A DNA stretch of 64,000 bases from Solobacterium sp. (lineage in GTDB: Bacteria; Bacillota_I; Bacilli_A; Erysipelotrichales; Erysipelotrichaceae), in the NCBI GenBank assembly GCA_017432325.1, contig JAFRJJ010000069.1, positions 23,033 to 87,032 of the forward strand, read 5' to 3'. The position numbers and the translations under genes are program-made. Under the pieces are notes generated by a model. It did no database searches, was not told the origin of the DNA, and saw nothing but the letters and a program-made list of their open reading frames with translations. Of this stretch, positions 1 through 8,401 are shown piece after piece (positions within the stretch are counted from its first letter, which is position 1; each line of letters begins with the position of its first letter).

Positions 1-1
1 A

Positions 2-544
2 AGACCCGGAACATCGTTTGAATATGAGAATAACCTTTATACTGTTCTCAATCTTGATCTGAACAAAACTGCCATGAGACAGATGGTCGTAAAGGCAAAG
101 GTCAAGAATCTGCGTACCGGTGTTATCAACGAGATCTCCTTCACCGGAGGGGATAAAGTTGAACCTGCGCATATCGAAAAGAAAGAGATGCAGTACCTTT
201 ATGATGACGGTGAAGCACTGGTATTTATGGATACCGAGACATATGAACAGATCGAAATTCCCAAGAGCAATCTTGAATGGGAACTGAAATTCATGAAAGA
301 AAATGACATGGTCAACATCACGATGTACAACAACGAGATCCTCGGCGTGATCCTGCCGGATAAAGTTGCTCTTCAGATCGTGGAATGCGAGCAGGCAGTA
401 AAAGGTGATACTGTGTCAGGTTCAGCAAAGACAAAGAATGCCAAGGTAGAAACAGGTCTGGATATCAAAGTACCCATGTTCATCGAAAACGGTGAGATCG
501 TTCTGGTATCCACAGCAGACGGTAAGTATTCAGGCAGAGCGTAA
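2..544 (+). CDS. efp: Elongation factor P, 5' end outside window
   Basis: EF-P binds the ribosome next to the P site and relieves stalling at proline runs. The reading frame is open from base 2, where it reads R-P-G-T-S-F-E-Y-E, so the gene starts upstream of the window and the first in-frame ATG (74) is internal. The KOW-like N-domain, the middle OB domain (MQYLYDDG, FMDTETYEQIE) and the C-terminal OB domain ending ADGKYSGRA are all recognisable. The tip loop that carries the modified residue reads N-K-T-A-M-R-Q, where B. subtilis has K-P-G-K-G. In an ungapped alignment Met replaces the modified lysine and Arg follows it. Family assignment is certain; the modification state cannot be told. 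Confidence 0.95.
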   Translation, partial: RPGTSFEYENNLYTVLNLDLNKTAMRQMVVKAKVKNLRTGVINEISFTGGDKVEPAHIEKKEMQYLYDDGEALVFMDTETYEQIEIPKSNLEWELKFMKENDMVNITMYNNEILGVILPDKVALQIVECEQAVKGDTVSGSAKTKNAKVETGLDIKVPMFIENGEIVLVSTADGKYSGRA

Positions 545-571
545 AATGTGCTGATAAAGCACATTTTGTTT
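543..571 (+). terminator. Hairpin after efp
   Basis: Perfect 10-bp inverted repeat (AAAATGTGCT / AGCACATTTT, loop of five) that overlaps the efp stop codon and is followed by GTTTC. It looks like a terminator or attenuator before the next gene, whose RBS (AGGGGT) begins 15 bases later. Confidence 0.7.
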
Positions 572-587
572 CAATAGGGGTTAGCTT

Positions 588-3278
588 ATGAGTGAAATAG
601 ATAACAATGTGTCGGAAAACGAACAGATGCCAGCTCCAGTCAAACCTACACGTAAACGGAGACCAAGGAAGATCAACGATCAGGCAGCTGATCAGAATAC
701 AGAAGACGCGGAAAAAACAGTGAAGCGCACCCGCAGAAGAAAGACCGACGCGGCAGCGGAAAACACTGACCAGGAACAGGCAGAAAAAGCGCCTGTCAAG
801 CGTACCCGCAGAAAGAAAACGGAAGAACAGGCGGATACAGAAGGCAGTAAGCCTGCTGAAAAGCCAGTGAGACGCACGCGGAGAAAGAAAACGGAAGAAT
901 CGGCTGAAACATCTGCTGTGGAAGCAGCTGATGCTGAGCAGGCTGCAGTCAGGAAACCTCGCAGAAGAAGATCAGCTGAAACTGAGACGGATGCTGTTAA
1001 AAAGCCTCCTGTCAGAAGGATCAGAAGGAAGAAAACTGAGGCAGTTGAAGAAGCTGTTCCTGATTCTGAGCCGGCGGTTCCGGCTGAAGCAGAACAGCTT
1101 AATGAGACAGAGCCTTCCGCAGCAGAAAACGGAGCGGTTCTGGCTTTTGGCATGCCTGAAACAGTCAATGCCGAACCTGTCAGGGAAATGCCCGGAGAAG
1201 GTGAAGAACTTCCTTCCAGATATGAAACACCTGAGTATCAGGCATTCCTGAAAACACAGTTCCCGGAAGAGAACCCGGTAATGGATATCGTTCCAGGTGA
1301 AGAACAGAGCGAACGCACCGTGCCTGAAGAACCGGCTGATACTGAAGCTGTACCTGAGGAAGTGCCTGCTGAAGAAAACAGACAGACAGCAGAACCGGAA
1401 GTGATCCCGTTTACTGCTGAACCGGTTTCTGAAGAGAATATCCCTGAGCGTGCGATGCCGGAAGCAGCATCCGTACCGGCTGAGGAAAAAAGCAAAGAGA
1501 CCGCTGAAGAAAGCACTGAACCGGAAACTTTTGAAGAAACAGCCGAAGAACCTGTGATCACTGCAGAGGAACAGCCTGAAGCTGAACCGGAAGTGATTCC
1601 GATCACGGCAGAAGCAGTTCCCGAAGAGAATATTCCTGAGCGTGCAATGCCGGAAGAAACAGAAAAACAGGAAGAAAAAGAAGAAGCATCTGAAGAAAAC
1701 ACAGAACCGGAAGCTCCTGAAGCAGCAGATGAAGAACCTGTAATCACTGCGGAAGAGGAACCGGAAACTGAAACACCGGCTGAAGCAGAGCCGGAGAAAA
1801 CAGTTGAGGAAACTGAAGAAAGCACTGAACCGGAAGTTCCCGGGGAAACAGCTGAAGAACCTGCGGTACCTGCGGACGTACAGCCTGAAGAAAAAACTGC
1901 TGAACCGGAACCTGTTCCGGATGAGCCTGAGCGAACTGTTTCTGAAGAGGGTGAAGAACTTCCTTCCAGGTATGATACTCCTGAGTATCAGGCATTCCTG
2001 AAGGAACAGGAAAAAGAAGACCAGCCTGCGGAGACAGAAATCAATGCTGAAGAAGGCATTGAACGGACAGTTCCTGAAGAAACAGCAGAAGCCGGCCAGG
2101 ATATTCCCAAACAGGCTGAAGAAGGAAATGAAGAACTTCCTTCCAGGTATGATACTCCTGAATACCAGGCATTCCTGAAAGAGCAGGAAAAAGAAGAGAT
2201 CCCGTTTACGGACAGCGAATTTCCTCCTGAGGAAAGCGGTGAGCGGAGCGTTCCGGAAGGATCTGAAGAAAAGGATCCGGGACCGCGCAGAAAGCGTATT
2301 GCGGAACAGAACCGGAGAAAAAAGAAGAAGTCCAAGAAGAAGGAAAAATACGTCAGTAAGCTTGAACGTGGCATCGTGGAAGAAAAACCCGTGCCTGTTC
2401 AGGAACCTGAAACGGAAACACCTGCAGAAGTGCGTGAGGAACCGGAGGTCATTCCGTTTGTCATTCCTAAGAATGAAGAACCCGAAGAGATCCCGTTCGT
2501 CAATCCGAGGGATGAGGAACAGCAGGCAGAGGCGATCCCGTTCCTGTCTGAACTGAAGCCTGAAGAACCGGCGGAAGGGGAAGCGGAACGCACCAGAAGC
2601 ATATCCCTGTCATCGATCGAAGCGGAAGCTTCTGAACCGATCCCGGAGCCCTCTGTTTCCTTTGAGGAACTGAAGTACAAAAGGAATCCGCTGATCAAGA
2701 GGATCAGTGATCCGAACGGCTGCATGGCCAATGTCACGGAACAGACTTCCAGAAGCGCAATGTCCATTCTCATGGGACTGCTGCTGAAATGGGGTTTCAG
2801 CTGTGTCATGTATGTTGCGTATGTCGCAAATGTGCTGAATAAAGATGCGTTCAGCTACGCGAGAATGGTATTTACGGATGCCTCATGGCTCTGGTTCAGA
2901 CTTGTGATGATCTGCATCGCTGCGGAACTGATCACGCTGCTGCCGGCAAAACTGATCTGCCGCGGCAATCGGAAAGCCGGTGCAGGAAAGATCATGACGG
3001 TCATGCTGGAGGCAGATTTCAGCCCGCTGCTGTTTATGGCAGGCGGCGCGCTGCTGTTTGTCAATACCGCTGCCGGCATTGCGGTGACTGCTGTGGCTGC
3101 CGGATATGAACTGCTGATGAGGGTCAAGGCGCTGGAGATCGCGACTGAATGCAGAAAGATACCTGCTCTCATTGCTTCACTGCTGTTCTTCTGTGTGCTT
3201 GCAGCACTCGGTTATTACGGTCTGAAGTACCTGGGCGGTGACCTGATCAAGATCTATTCGGTCATTTCCGGAAAATAA
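588..3278 (+). CDS. Giant low-complexity membrane protein with basic and Glu/Pro repeats
   Basis: No recognised family. The 896 residues fall in three parts. Residues about 20-160 hold five basic repeats of the type V-(K/R)-R-T-R-R-K-K-T-E. Residues about 160-720 are extremely Glu/Pro/Ala-rich and carry short recurring motifs: E-E-L-P-S-R-Y-(D/E)-T-P-E-Y-Q-A-F-L-K three times, E-R-(T/A/S)-(V/M)-P-E about six times, and (V/E/A)-I-P-(F/I) about six times. A second Lys/Arg-rich patch lies near residue 575. The last about 140 residues contain four or five hydrophobic segments and look like a multi-pass membrane domain. A cytoplasmic disordered tail displaying many short binding motifs is the simplest inference. 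The start is supported by AGGGGT eight bases upstream. The skewed composition gives long open frames on the other strand, which I do not take as genes. Confidence 0.85.
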   Translation: MSEIDNNVSENEQMPAPVKPTRKRRPRKINDQAADQNTEDAEKTVKRTRRRKTDAAAENTDQEQAEKAPVKRTRRKKTEEQADTEGSKPAEKPVRRTRRKKTEESAETSAVEAADAEQAAVRKPRRRRSAETETDAVKKPPVRRIRRKKTEAVEEAVPDSEPAVPAEAEQLNETEPSAAENGAVLAFGMPETVNAEPVREMPGEGEELPSRYETPEYQAFLKTQFPEENPVMDIVPGEEQSERTVPEEPADTEAVPEEVPAEENRQTAEPEVIPFTAEPVSEENIPERAMPEAASVPAEEKSKETAEESTEPETFEETAEEPVITAEEQPEAEPEVIPITAEAVPEENIPERAMPEETEKQEEKEEASEENTEPEAPEAADEEPVITAEEEPETETPAEAEPEKTVEETEESTEPEVPGETAEEPAVPADVQPEEKTAEPEPVPDEPERTVSEEGEELPSRYDTPEYQAFLKEQEKEDQPAETEINAEEGIERTVPEETAEAGQDIPKQAEEGNEELPSRYDTPEYQAFLKEQEKEEIPFTDSEFPPEESGERSVPEGSEEKDPGPRRKRIAEQNRRKKKKSKKKEKYVSKLERGIVEEKPVPVQEPETETPAEVREEPEVIPFVIPKNEEPEEIPFVNPRDEEQQAEAIPFLSELKPEEPAEGEAERTRSISLSSIEAEASEPIPEPSVSFEELKYKRNPLIKRISDPNGCMANVTEQTSRSAMSILMGLLLKWGFSCVMYVAYVANVLNKDAFSYARMVFTDASWLWFRLVMICIAAELITLLPAKLICRGNRKAGAGKIMTVMLEADFSPLLFMAGGALLFVNTAAGIAVTAVAAGYELLMRVKALEIATECRKIPALIASLLFFCVLAALGYYGLKYLGGDLIKIYSVISGK
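1204..2196 (+). repeat. Three in-frame copies of a short peptide repeat
   Basis: Copies begin near 1204, 1951 and 2134, each encoding E-E-L-P-S-R-Y-(E/D)-T-P-E-Y-Q-A-F-L-K followed by T-Q or E-Q-E-K-E. The last two copies are nearly identical in DNA (for example GAAGAACTTCCTTCCAGG), which fits recent duplication. Between them the other Glu/Pro motifs recur irregularly. Confidence 0.8.
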
Positions 3279-3282
3279 ATCC

Positions 3283-3318
3283 AATGGGAACAGAGCAAAT
3301 CTGTTCCCATTTTCTTCT
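3283..3318 (+). terminator. Terminator of the repetitive membrane protein gene
   Basis: Stem AATGGGAACAG / CTGTTCCCATT (11 bp, 7-base loop) followed by TTCTTCTTC. Confidence 0.85.
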
Positions 3319-3332
3319 TCAGGTACTATAAT
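3304..3332 (+). promoter_or_regulatory. Promoter of the ribU riboswitch transcript
   Basis: TTCCCA (3304-3309), 17-base spacer, TATAAT (3327-3332). The -35 overlaps the downstream arm of the preceding terminator. Confidence 0.65.
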
Positions 3333-3343
3333 ACAAACGATAA

Positions 3344-3452
3344 AACTCAGGGCTGGGTGAAATTCCCGACCGGCGGTAAACCCCGCGAACTGTTTCGGCA
3401 GAACGAACCGGTGAGATTCCGGTGGCGACAGTAAAGTCTGGATGGAAGAGTA
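3344..3452 (+). promoter_or_regulatory. FMN riboswitch (RFN element)
   Basis: Hallmark RFN blocks appear in order: AGGGCTGGGTGAAATTCCC, GACCGGCGGTAAA, CCCGCGA, GAACCGGTGAGATTCCGG and CGACAGTAAAGTCTGGATG. FMN binding is expected to switch off the downstream riboflavin transporter gene. Confidence 0.97.
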
Positions 3453-3481
3453 TTTTATTCTTTACATGTATCTTTTTCCCC

Positions 3482-3510
3482 GAGGTTTTTATCATTAAAC
3501 CTCTTTTTTT
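3482..3510 (+). terminator. Riboswitch expression platform terminator
   Basis: Stem GAGGTTT / AAACCTC followed by seven T, ending 8 bases before the ribU RBS (GGAGG at 3519). The alternative pairing CCTC / GAGG just downstream could form when the terminator does not, so control is probably by transcription termination. Confidence 0.85.
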
Positions 3511-3530
3511 GAGGTAATGGAGGAAAACCT

Positions 3531-4139
3531 ATGACAACTTCAACTACAGAACGTTCCAACATCCATGTTTTAGCCAAGATCGCAATTCTCGGTGCGATCG
3601 CATTTGTCCTGATGATGGTAGAATTCCCGGTCCCGTTCATCGCTCCGCCGTTCTACAAGATGGACTTCAGTGAACTTCCCGTACTGCTCGGCGGCTTTGC
3701 GCTTGGTCCGATGGCTGCTGTCGGGATCGAAGCGCTGAAGATCGTCCTGAACCTTCTGTTCCAGGGGACATCCACCGCTTATGTCGGAGAACTGGCAAAT
3801 TTCCTGATCGGCATCTCACTGTCTGTTCCGGCTGCCATGATCTACAGTGCCAATAAGTCAAAGAACAGCGCGATCAGAGGTATGGTGATCGGATCCGTTA
3901 CGATGGCGGTCGTCGGCGTGCTGCTGAACTATATTGTCCTGCTGCCGGCTTACAGCTTCTTCTATCACCTGCCGATCGATACGATCGTCGCAATGGGCGG
4001 AAAGATCTTCCCGTTTGTTACGAACAAGCTGACATTCGTCATCGCGTGTGTTACACCGTTCAATCTCCTGAAGGGGATCATGATCTCGGTGATCACCGCA
4101 TTGATCTACAAAAGAGTGTCACCTGTACTTCACAGATAG
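3531..4139 (+). CDS. ribU: Riboflavin ECF transporter substrate-binding (S) component
   Basis: Membrane protein of 202 residues that binds riboflavin and works with the shared energy-coupling module (EcfA/A'/T), which is not encoded in this window. The sequence has about six hydrophobic helices. The N-terminal half (AILGAIAFVLMMVEFPVPF, then PPFYKMDFSELPVLLGGFALGP) is typical of RibU. A strong RBS (GGAGG, 7 bases upstream) fixes the start. The FMN riboswitch in front independently supports the riboflavin specificity. The gene is monocistronic, with its own terminator at 4146. Confidence 0.95.
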   Translation: MTTSTTERSNIHVLAKIAILGAIAFVLMMVEFPVPFIAPPFYKMDFSELPVLLGGFALGPMAAVGIEALKIVLNLLFQGTSTAYVGELANFLIGISLSVPAAMIYSANKSKNSAIRGMVIGSVTMAVVGVLLNYIVLLPAYSFFYHLPIDTIVAMGGKIFPFVTNKLTFVIACVTPFNLLKGIMISVITALIYKRVSPVLHR

Positions 4140-4145
4140 TCACAG

Positions 4146-4169
4146 CCTGCAAGAGATTGCAGGTTTTTT
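4146..4169 (+). terminator. ribU terminator
   Basis: CCTGCAA-GAGA-TTGCAGG followed by six T. Confidence 0.93.
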
Positions 4170-4178
4170 AAACATTCG

Positions 4179-4206
4179 TTGGTTTGTACTTTACTTATGT
4201 TATAAT
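4179..4206 (+). promoter_or_regulatory. Extended -10 promoter
   Basis: TTGGTT (4179-4184), 16-base spacer and TGT-TATAAT (4198-4206), upstream of the 4243 gene and probably of cmk-der-gpsA. Confidence 0.7.
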
Positions 4207-4242
4207 TTTGTGGTACTTAATGCGTTAAAAGGAGTTTTGTCT

Positions 4243-5340
4243 ATGGAGTATTCACGTACAAAGAAATATGAAGAACTGAGAAATCATATGCAGAATGATG
4301 TGGATGATACATTATCCACGGAAGATCTTTCTGTATTTCAGCAGCGACTGAACAGGATGGATCCTGTTAATTTCGAAGCTCCGATGGAATATACAGGTTC
4401 CAGGAACTATGATCCGGTCCATGCGAAAAATGATGTGCCTTACACACAGCCCGAACCTGCACGCAAACCTGCGCAGCAGGCTTTTGAAGCGCCCAGGGCG
4501 GCTGCCGGTTCCAGACAGTACCGCGACCAGGTCGATCTGAATGATCATGTTCTGCACAGCAGAAATGAAAATGATACTTCGAATCTTCTGGATAACGATT
4601 ATATGAATGAGTATATCCGTGAAGTCAAGCAGTACAACATCGACCAGGGCAACGCGCTGACGCAGGATACCGAACTGAATGTCCTGAAGTCTCTGAAGGG
4701 CGATAACATGTCATCACGCCGTCCTTATTCGGATGATGCTTTTACTTCAGTCAAAGGCTCCCAGCGCAGAGCGATGGAACAGGATTCCATGGTAAGACCG
4801 ATGGGTCCGGTTTCCCAGCCGAAACAGCAAACAGCTCCGATCAGCCAGGTGAATACTCAGCAGGATGTCGACATCCCGTTCATCAAATCAGATACATCAT
4901 CCAATATTGACCTCGAGGATGATTATCTGTTCGAAAAGCCGGAAACTCTGAAAAAACGCGAAACAACCAAGATGGATACTGTCGGCGGTACGACGATCGG
5001 CGGCGTGACCATGACAAAGGCAGATATCGCTGCGCAGGTACAGAGCCTGATCAGCGCAGAAGACGACTCCATGGAACTGCCTGACTTCCTTGACGGATCG
5101 GAAACGAATACATATTCCGATGTCCCGGTCAATACAAAGACACAGCAGCAGCTGATCCAGGAAACGACACAGATGCGCGCGCAGCTGGATAACTATGAAG
5201 AAAACCTGAATGACGTCAACGATCAGATGAGCCGTACCAACAGGGTGCTCAACTTCGTACTGATCGTTCTGATCATCGCGCTGGGTGCAGGTCTGGCTGT
5301 AGTGCTTTACTGGATTCTGATGGCAAAGGGGATTCTCTGA
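4243..5340 (+). CDS. Disordered tail-anchored membrane protein of unknown function
   Basis: I do not recognise a family. The 365-residue product is hydrophilic and Gln/Asn/Asp-rich for about 330 residues, then has a predicted coiled coil (TKTQQQLIQETTQMRAQ onwards) and a single C-terminal hydrophobic helix (VLNFVLIVLIIALGAGLAVV). A cytoplasmic domain anchored by its C-terminus is inferred. Start chosen at the ATG 8 bases after AAAGGAG; an in-frame GTG at 4210 lies only three bases after the -10 box and has no RBS. It contains one V-D-I-P-F-I motif similar to the I-P-F motifs of the repetitive membrane protein two genes upstream. Its stop overlaps the cmk start by one base (TGATG), so the two are translationally coupled. 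Confidence 0.85.
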   Translation: MEYSRTKKYEELRNHMQNDVDDTLSTEDLSVFQQRLNRMDPVNFEAPMEYTGSRNYDPVHAKNDVPYTQPEPARKPAQQAFEAPRAAAGSRQYRDQVDLNDHVLHSRNENDTSNLLDNDYMNEYIREVKQYNIDQGNALTQDTELNVLKSLKGDNMSSRRPYSDDAFTSVKGSQRRAMEQDSMVRPMGPVSQPKQQTAPISQVNTQQDVDIPFIKSDTSSNIDLEDDYLFEKPETLKKRETTKMDTVGGTTIGGVTMTKADIAAQVQSLISAEDDSMELPDFLDGSETNTYSDVPVNTKTQQQLIQETTQMRAQLDNYEENLNDVNDQMSRTNRVLNFVLIVLIIALGAGLAVVLYWILMAKGIL

Positions 5341-6005
5341 TGAAAAAGATCAATATTGCAATGGACGGACCGAGTGCTGCCGGTAAAAGCACGGTCGCTG
5401 ATATACTTGCCGAAAAACTCGGCTACATTCACCTGGATACAGGCGCGATGTACCGCTGTGTTGCCCTGAAGGCACTGAGGGAAGGAATTGCCCTGGATGA
5501 CGCGGATGCTCTGAAGGAAATGCTTTCCCGTACCGATATCCGCCAGGACACGGAAAAACACTTCTATCTTGACGGAGAAGATGTTTCAAAAGCGATCCGT
5601 GAAGATCATATCTCCATGGCAACAAGCGACGTATCCAAAGTCGGCGTTGTTCGTGAGGATCTGGTAAGACGCCAGCAGAAGCTTGCCGAGGAAAAGGGTT
5701 ATATCGTAGACGGCAGGGATATCGGAACTGTCGTTCTGAAGGATGCTGAGGTAAAGATCTACCTCACAGCATCCGCGCATGCAAGAGCACTGCGCAGACT
5801 GAAGCAGAATCAGGAAAACGGGATCAGTACATCTGATCTGGAGACGATTGAAAAAGAAATCGAAGCCAGGGATTACCAGGATATGCACAGGGAGATCTCG
5901 CCGCTCACAAAGGCAGAAGATGCCATTGAGATCGACAGCTCTGATCTGACGATCGACGAGGTCGTGGATCGTGCATATGCACTGGCTGCGAAATTTCTGG
6001 AATAG
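5340..6005 (+). CDS. cmk: Cytidylate kinase
   Basis: Phosphorylates CMP and dCMP with ATP in pyrimidine nucleotide metabolism. The 221-residue product has the P-loop [10 protein letters not shown] (9-18), the NMP-binding segment H-L-D-T-G-A-M-Y-R and D-G-R-D-I-G-T, all typical of bacterial Cmk at normal length. It starts inside the stop of the preceding gene, with AAGGGG about 9 bases upstream. der follows after 11 bases and gpsA overlaps der, so cmk-der-gpsA is an operon, a grouping common in Firmicutes. Confidence 0.97.
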   Translation: MKKINIAMDGPSAAGKSTVADILAEKLGYIHLDTGAMYRCVALKALREGIALDDADALKEMLSRTDIRQDTEKHFYLDGEDVSKAIREDHISMATSDVSKVGVVREDLVRRQQKLAEEKGYIVDGRDIGTVVLKDAEVKIYLTASAHARALRRLKQNQENGISTSDLETIEKEIEARDYQDMHREISPLTKAEDAIEIDSSDLTIDEVVDRAYALAAKFLE

Positions 6006-6016
6006 GAGGAATCCTG

Positions 6017-7330
6017 ATGAAAAAAGGAGTCATTGCGATCGTTGGCCGCCCGAATGTGGGCAAGTCAACGATTTTTAACAGACTTACGGGAGAACGGATC
6101 GCCATCGTTGAGGATACCCCGGGCGTAACCAGGGACCGTATCTATTCCACAGCTGTATGGCAGGGCAGAACGTTCCATCTGATCGATACGGGCGGGATCC
6201 AGCTTGAAGACCAGCCGTATCAGGAAGAGATCAGGGCACAGGTGCAGATCGCGATGTCCGAAGCGGACGTCATCCTGTTCCTGACTTCCGTCAAGAACGG
6301 TGTAACGGAAGACGACCGCTATATCGCGGGTATCCTGCAGAGACAGGACAAACCGGTCGTGCTTGCGGTCAACATGGTGGATGATGAAACAAAAGCCATG
6401 AATATCTATGAATTCTATGAACTGGGTGTCGGGGATCCGATCGCGTGCAGCGGGATCCACGGCGTCGGTACAGGTGATATTCTGGATGCCTGCATTGCGC
6501 TTCTGCCGGAAGAAACACCGGAAGAGGAAAGTGATGCCATCAGGATCGCCGTTATCGGCGAACCGAATGTCGGTAAGTCATCACTGGTCAACGCGATCCT
6601 GAACCAGGACCGCGCTATTGTTTCCAATGAACAGGGAACGACCAGGGATGCGGTAGACACGCCGTTCAGATTTGAAGGCAGGGATTATGTCATCGTAGAT
6701 ACAGCAGGCATCAGAAAACGCGGACGTGTCTATGAATCCGTTGAAAAGTATTCGGTACTCAGGGCTATGGCCGCAATTGAGAAATGCGACGCTGCGCTGT
6801 TTGTGATCGACGGGGAAAAGGGTATCCGTGAACAGGACAAGCATATTGCCGGATACGCGAGTGAAGGCGGCAAACCTGTGATCATCGTAGTCAATAAATG
6901 GGACGCCGTTGAAAAAGACGAACGTACCATGAATGAGTTCACGCAGAGGATCCGTACGGAATTTGCGTACCTCTCATACGCACCGATCGTATTTGTTTCC
7001 GCGAAAACAAGACAGCGCGTCAACTCGATCATCCCGGAAGTTGACAGAGTAGTGGAAAATGCCCGCAGGAGGATCCCGACGAATGTGCTGAACGAGGTGA
7101 TCGCCGATACGCAGATCACAACACCCGCGCCGGCACGCAACGGCAAGCGTTTCCGCATCTATTACGCTACGCAGGTCTCGGTACAGCCTCCGACATTCGT
7201 ACTGTCCTGCAACGATCCGAAACTGATGCATTTCACTTATGAGCGTTTTATTGAGAATCAGCTGAGGCAGGCATTTGATTTTGAAGGTACGCCGATCAAG
7301 CTGATCACAAGAAAGAAGATCACGGAATGA
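6017..7330 (+). CDS. der: Ribosome assembly GTPase Der (EngA)
   Basis: Double GTPase needed for maturation of the 50S subunit. The 437 residues carry two G domains, with G1 motifs G-R-P-N-V-G-K-S-T (10-18) and G-E-P-N-V-G-K-S-S (near 180), D-T-A/G-G switch motifs, N-K-W-D near 290, and a C-terminal KH-like domain ending in [17 protein letters not shown] lies 8 bases upstream. The last four bases (ATGA) overlap the gpsA start. Confidence 0.98.
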   Translation: MKKGVIAIVGRPNVGKSTIFNRLTGERIAIVEDTPGVTRDRIYSTAVWQGRTFHLIDTGGIQLEDQPYQEEIRAQVQIAMSEADVILFLTSVKNGVTEDDRYIAGILQRQDKPVVLAVNMVDDETKAMNIYEFYELGVGDPIACSGIHGVGTGDILDACIALLPEETPEEESDAIRIAVIGEPNVGKSSLVNAILNQDRAIVSNEQGTTRDAVDTPFRFEGRDYVIVDTAGIRKRGRVYESVEKYSVLRAMAAIEKCDAALFVIDGEKGIREQDKHIAGYASEGGKPVIIVVNKWDAVEKDERTMNEFTQRIRTEFAYLSYAPIVFVSAKTRQRVNSIIPEVDRVVENARRRIPTNVLNEVIADTQITTPAPARNGKRFRIYYATQVSVQPPTFVLSCNDPKLMHFTYERFIENQLRQAFDFEGTPIKLITRKKITE

Positions 7331-8322
7331 AAACGGTAATTCTCGGAACAGGCAGCTGGGGAACAGCATTATGCCAGGTGCTGACCGACAACGGTCAGGA
7401 CGCTGTGATGTGGGGTATCGATCAGAAGGAAGTCGATGACATCAATCTGAATCACCGCAACAGCAAATACTTTGATGCCCCGGTATCGGAAAAGATCAGG
7501 GCATACAATGATATCAAGGTCGTATCCGACGCGGATGTCATCCTGCTGGGCGTACCGACAAAAGCACTCGAGCCGGTGATCACGAATGCGGCAGGATACC
7601 TGACAAAGAAGGTCATCGTGATCAACGTGGCAAAGGGTTTCCACCCGGACACACATGAGCGGCTTTCCGATGTCATCCGGAGAGTCATGCCGGCTGACAA
7701 ACTGGAAGCTGTCGTATCGCTCATCGGTCCTTCCCATGCGGAAGAGGTGATCGTGAGGATGCTGACGGCGGTCAATGCGGTCTCCGTCAATGAAGAAGCT
7801 GCCCGGACGATCCAGCATATGTTCTCCAATGATTATTTCCGTGTATACAGAAACACGGATGAGATCGGTGCTGAATCGGGTGTGGCGATCAAAAACATCA
7901 TGGCGATCGCAAGCGGTATCCTGACCGGTGTCGGTGAGGGAGACAATGCAAAAGCAGCGCTGATGACCAGAGGTCTTGCCGAAATGACTAGATTTGGCAT
8001 TGCCCTGGGCGGCAGAAAGGAAACATATCTCGGACTGGATGGGGTAGGTGACCTGATCGTCACCTGCACATCGAGACATTCCAGAAACTTCCAGGCAGGT
8101 TATGAGATCGGACTGGAGAACGGCGCAGAGGATTTCCTGAAGCGCAACACCAAGACGGTCGAAGGCATATTTGCCTGCAGAGCTGTTCATGACGAAGCGC
8201 ATGCCAGAGGCATTTCAATGCCGATCACCGATGAAGTATACGCGGTATTGTTTGAAAACAAGAAACCGACGGATGCCATCCATGATCTGATGAACAGGGA
8301 ACTGAAAGCTGAAAATCTGTGA
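7327..8322 (+). CDS. gpsA: Glycerol-3-phosphate dehydrogenase [NAD(P)+]
   Basis: Reduces dihydroxyacetone phosphate to sn-glycerol-3-phosphate for phospholipid synthesis. The 331-residue product has the N-terminal dinucleotide fold (G-T-G-S-W-G, 7-12), V-I-N-V-A-K-G-F, the catalytic lysine region [11 protein letters not shown] and the C-terminal [12 protein letters not shown]. The start overlaps the der stop and has only a weak AGAAAGAAG upstream, so coupled translation is likely. A terminator follows directly. Confidence 0.97.
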   Translation: MKTVILGTGSWGTALCQVLTDNGQDAVMWGIDQKEVDDINLNHRNSKYFDAPVSEKIRAYNDIKVVSDADVILLGVPTKALEPVITNAAGYLTKKVIVINVAKGFHPDTHERLSDVIRRVMPADKLEAVVSLIGPSHAEEVIVRMLTAVNAVSVNEEAARTIQHMFSNDYFRVYRNTDEIGAESGVAIKNIMAIASGILTGVGEGDNAKAALMTRGLAEMTRFGIALGGRKETYLGLDGVGDLIVTCTSRHSRNFQAGYEIGLENGAEDFLKRNTKTVEGIFACRAVHDEAHARGISMPITDEVYAVLFENKKPTDAIHDLMNRELKAENL

Positions 8323-8323
8323 G

Positions 8324-8345
8324 AAGAGGCCTTGCGCCTCTTTTC
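8324..8345 (+). terminator. gpsA operon terminator
   Basis: AAGAGGC-CTTGC-GCCTCTT, followed by TTCCGTTTT. Confidence 0.8.
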
Positions 8346-8386
8346 CGTTTTCAGAGAACATTCATGCACAGTTCGCGGACTTGGTT

Positions 8387-8401
8387 TATGATGAAGATAT
8401 G
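8387..8401 (+). promoter_or_regulatory. Leaderless promoter, transglutaminase-like gene
   Basis: TATGAT (8387-8392), six bases, then the ATG at 8399. Transcription would begin at or next to the start codon. No Shine-Dalgarno sequence is present. Confidence 0.55.

Noticed and set aside
692..2374. Long open frames on the minus strand and in other frames inside the 588-3278 gene
   Set aside because: They mirror the biased Glu/Pro/Lys codons of the repeat region, have Ser-rich or Arg-rich nonsense composition and no RBS.
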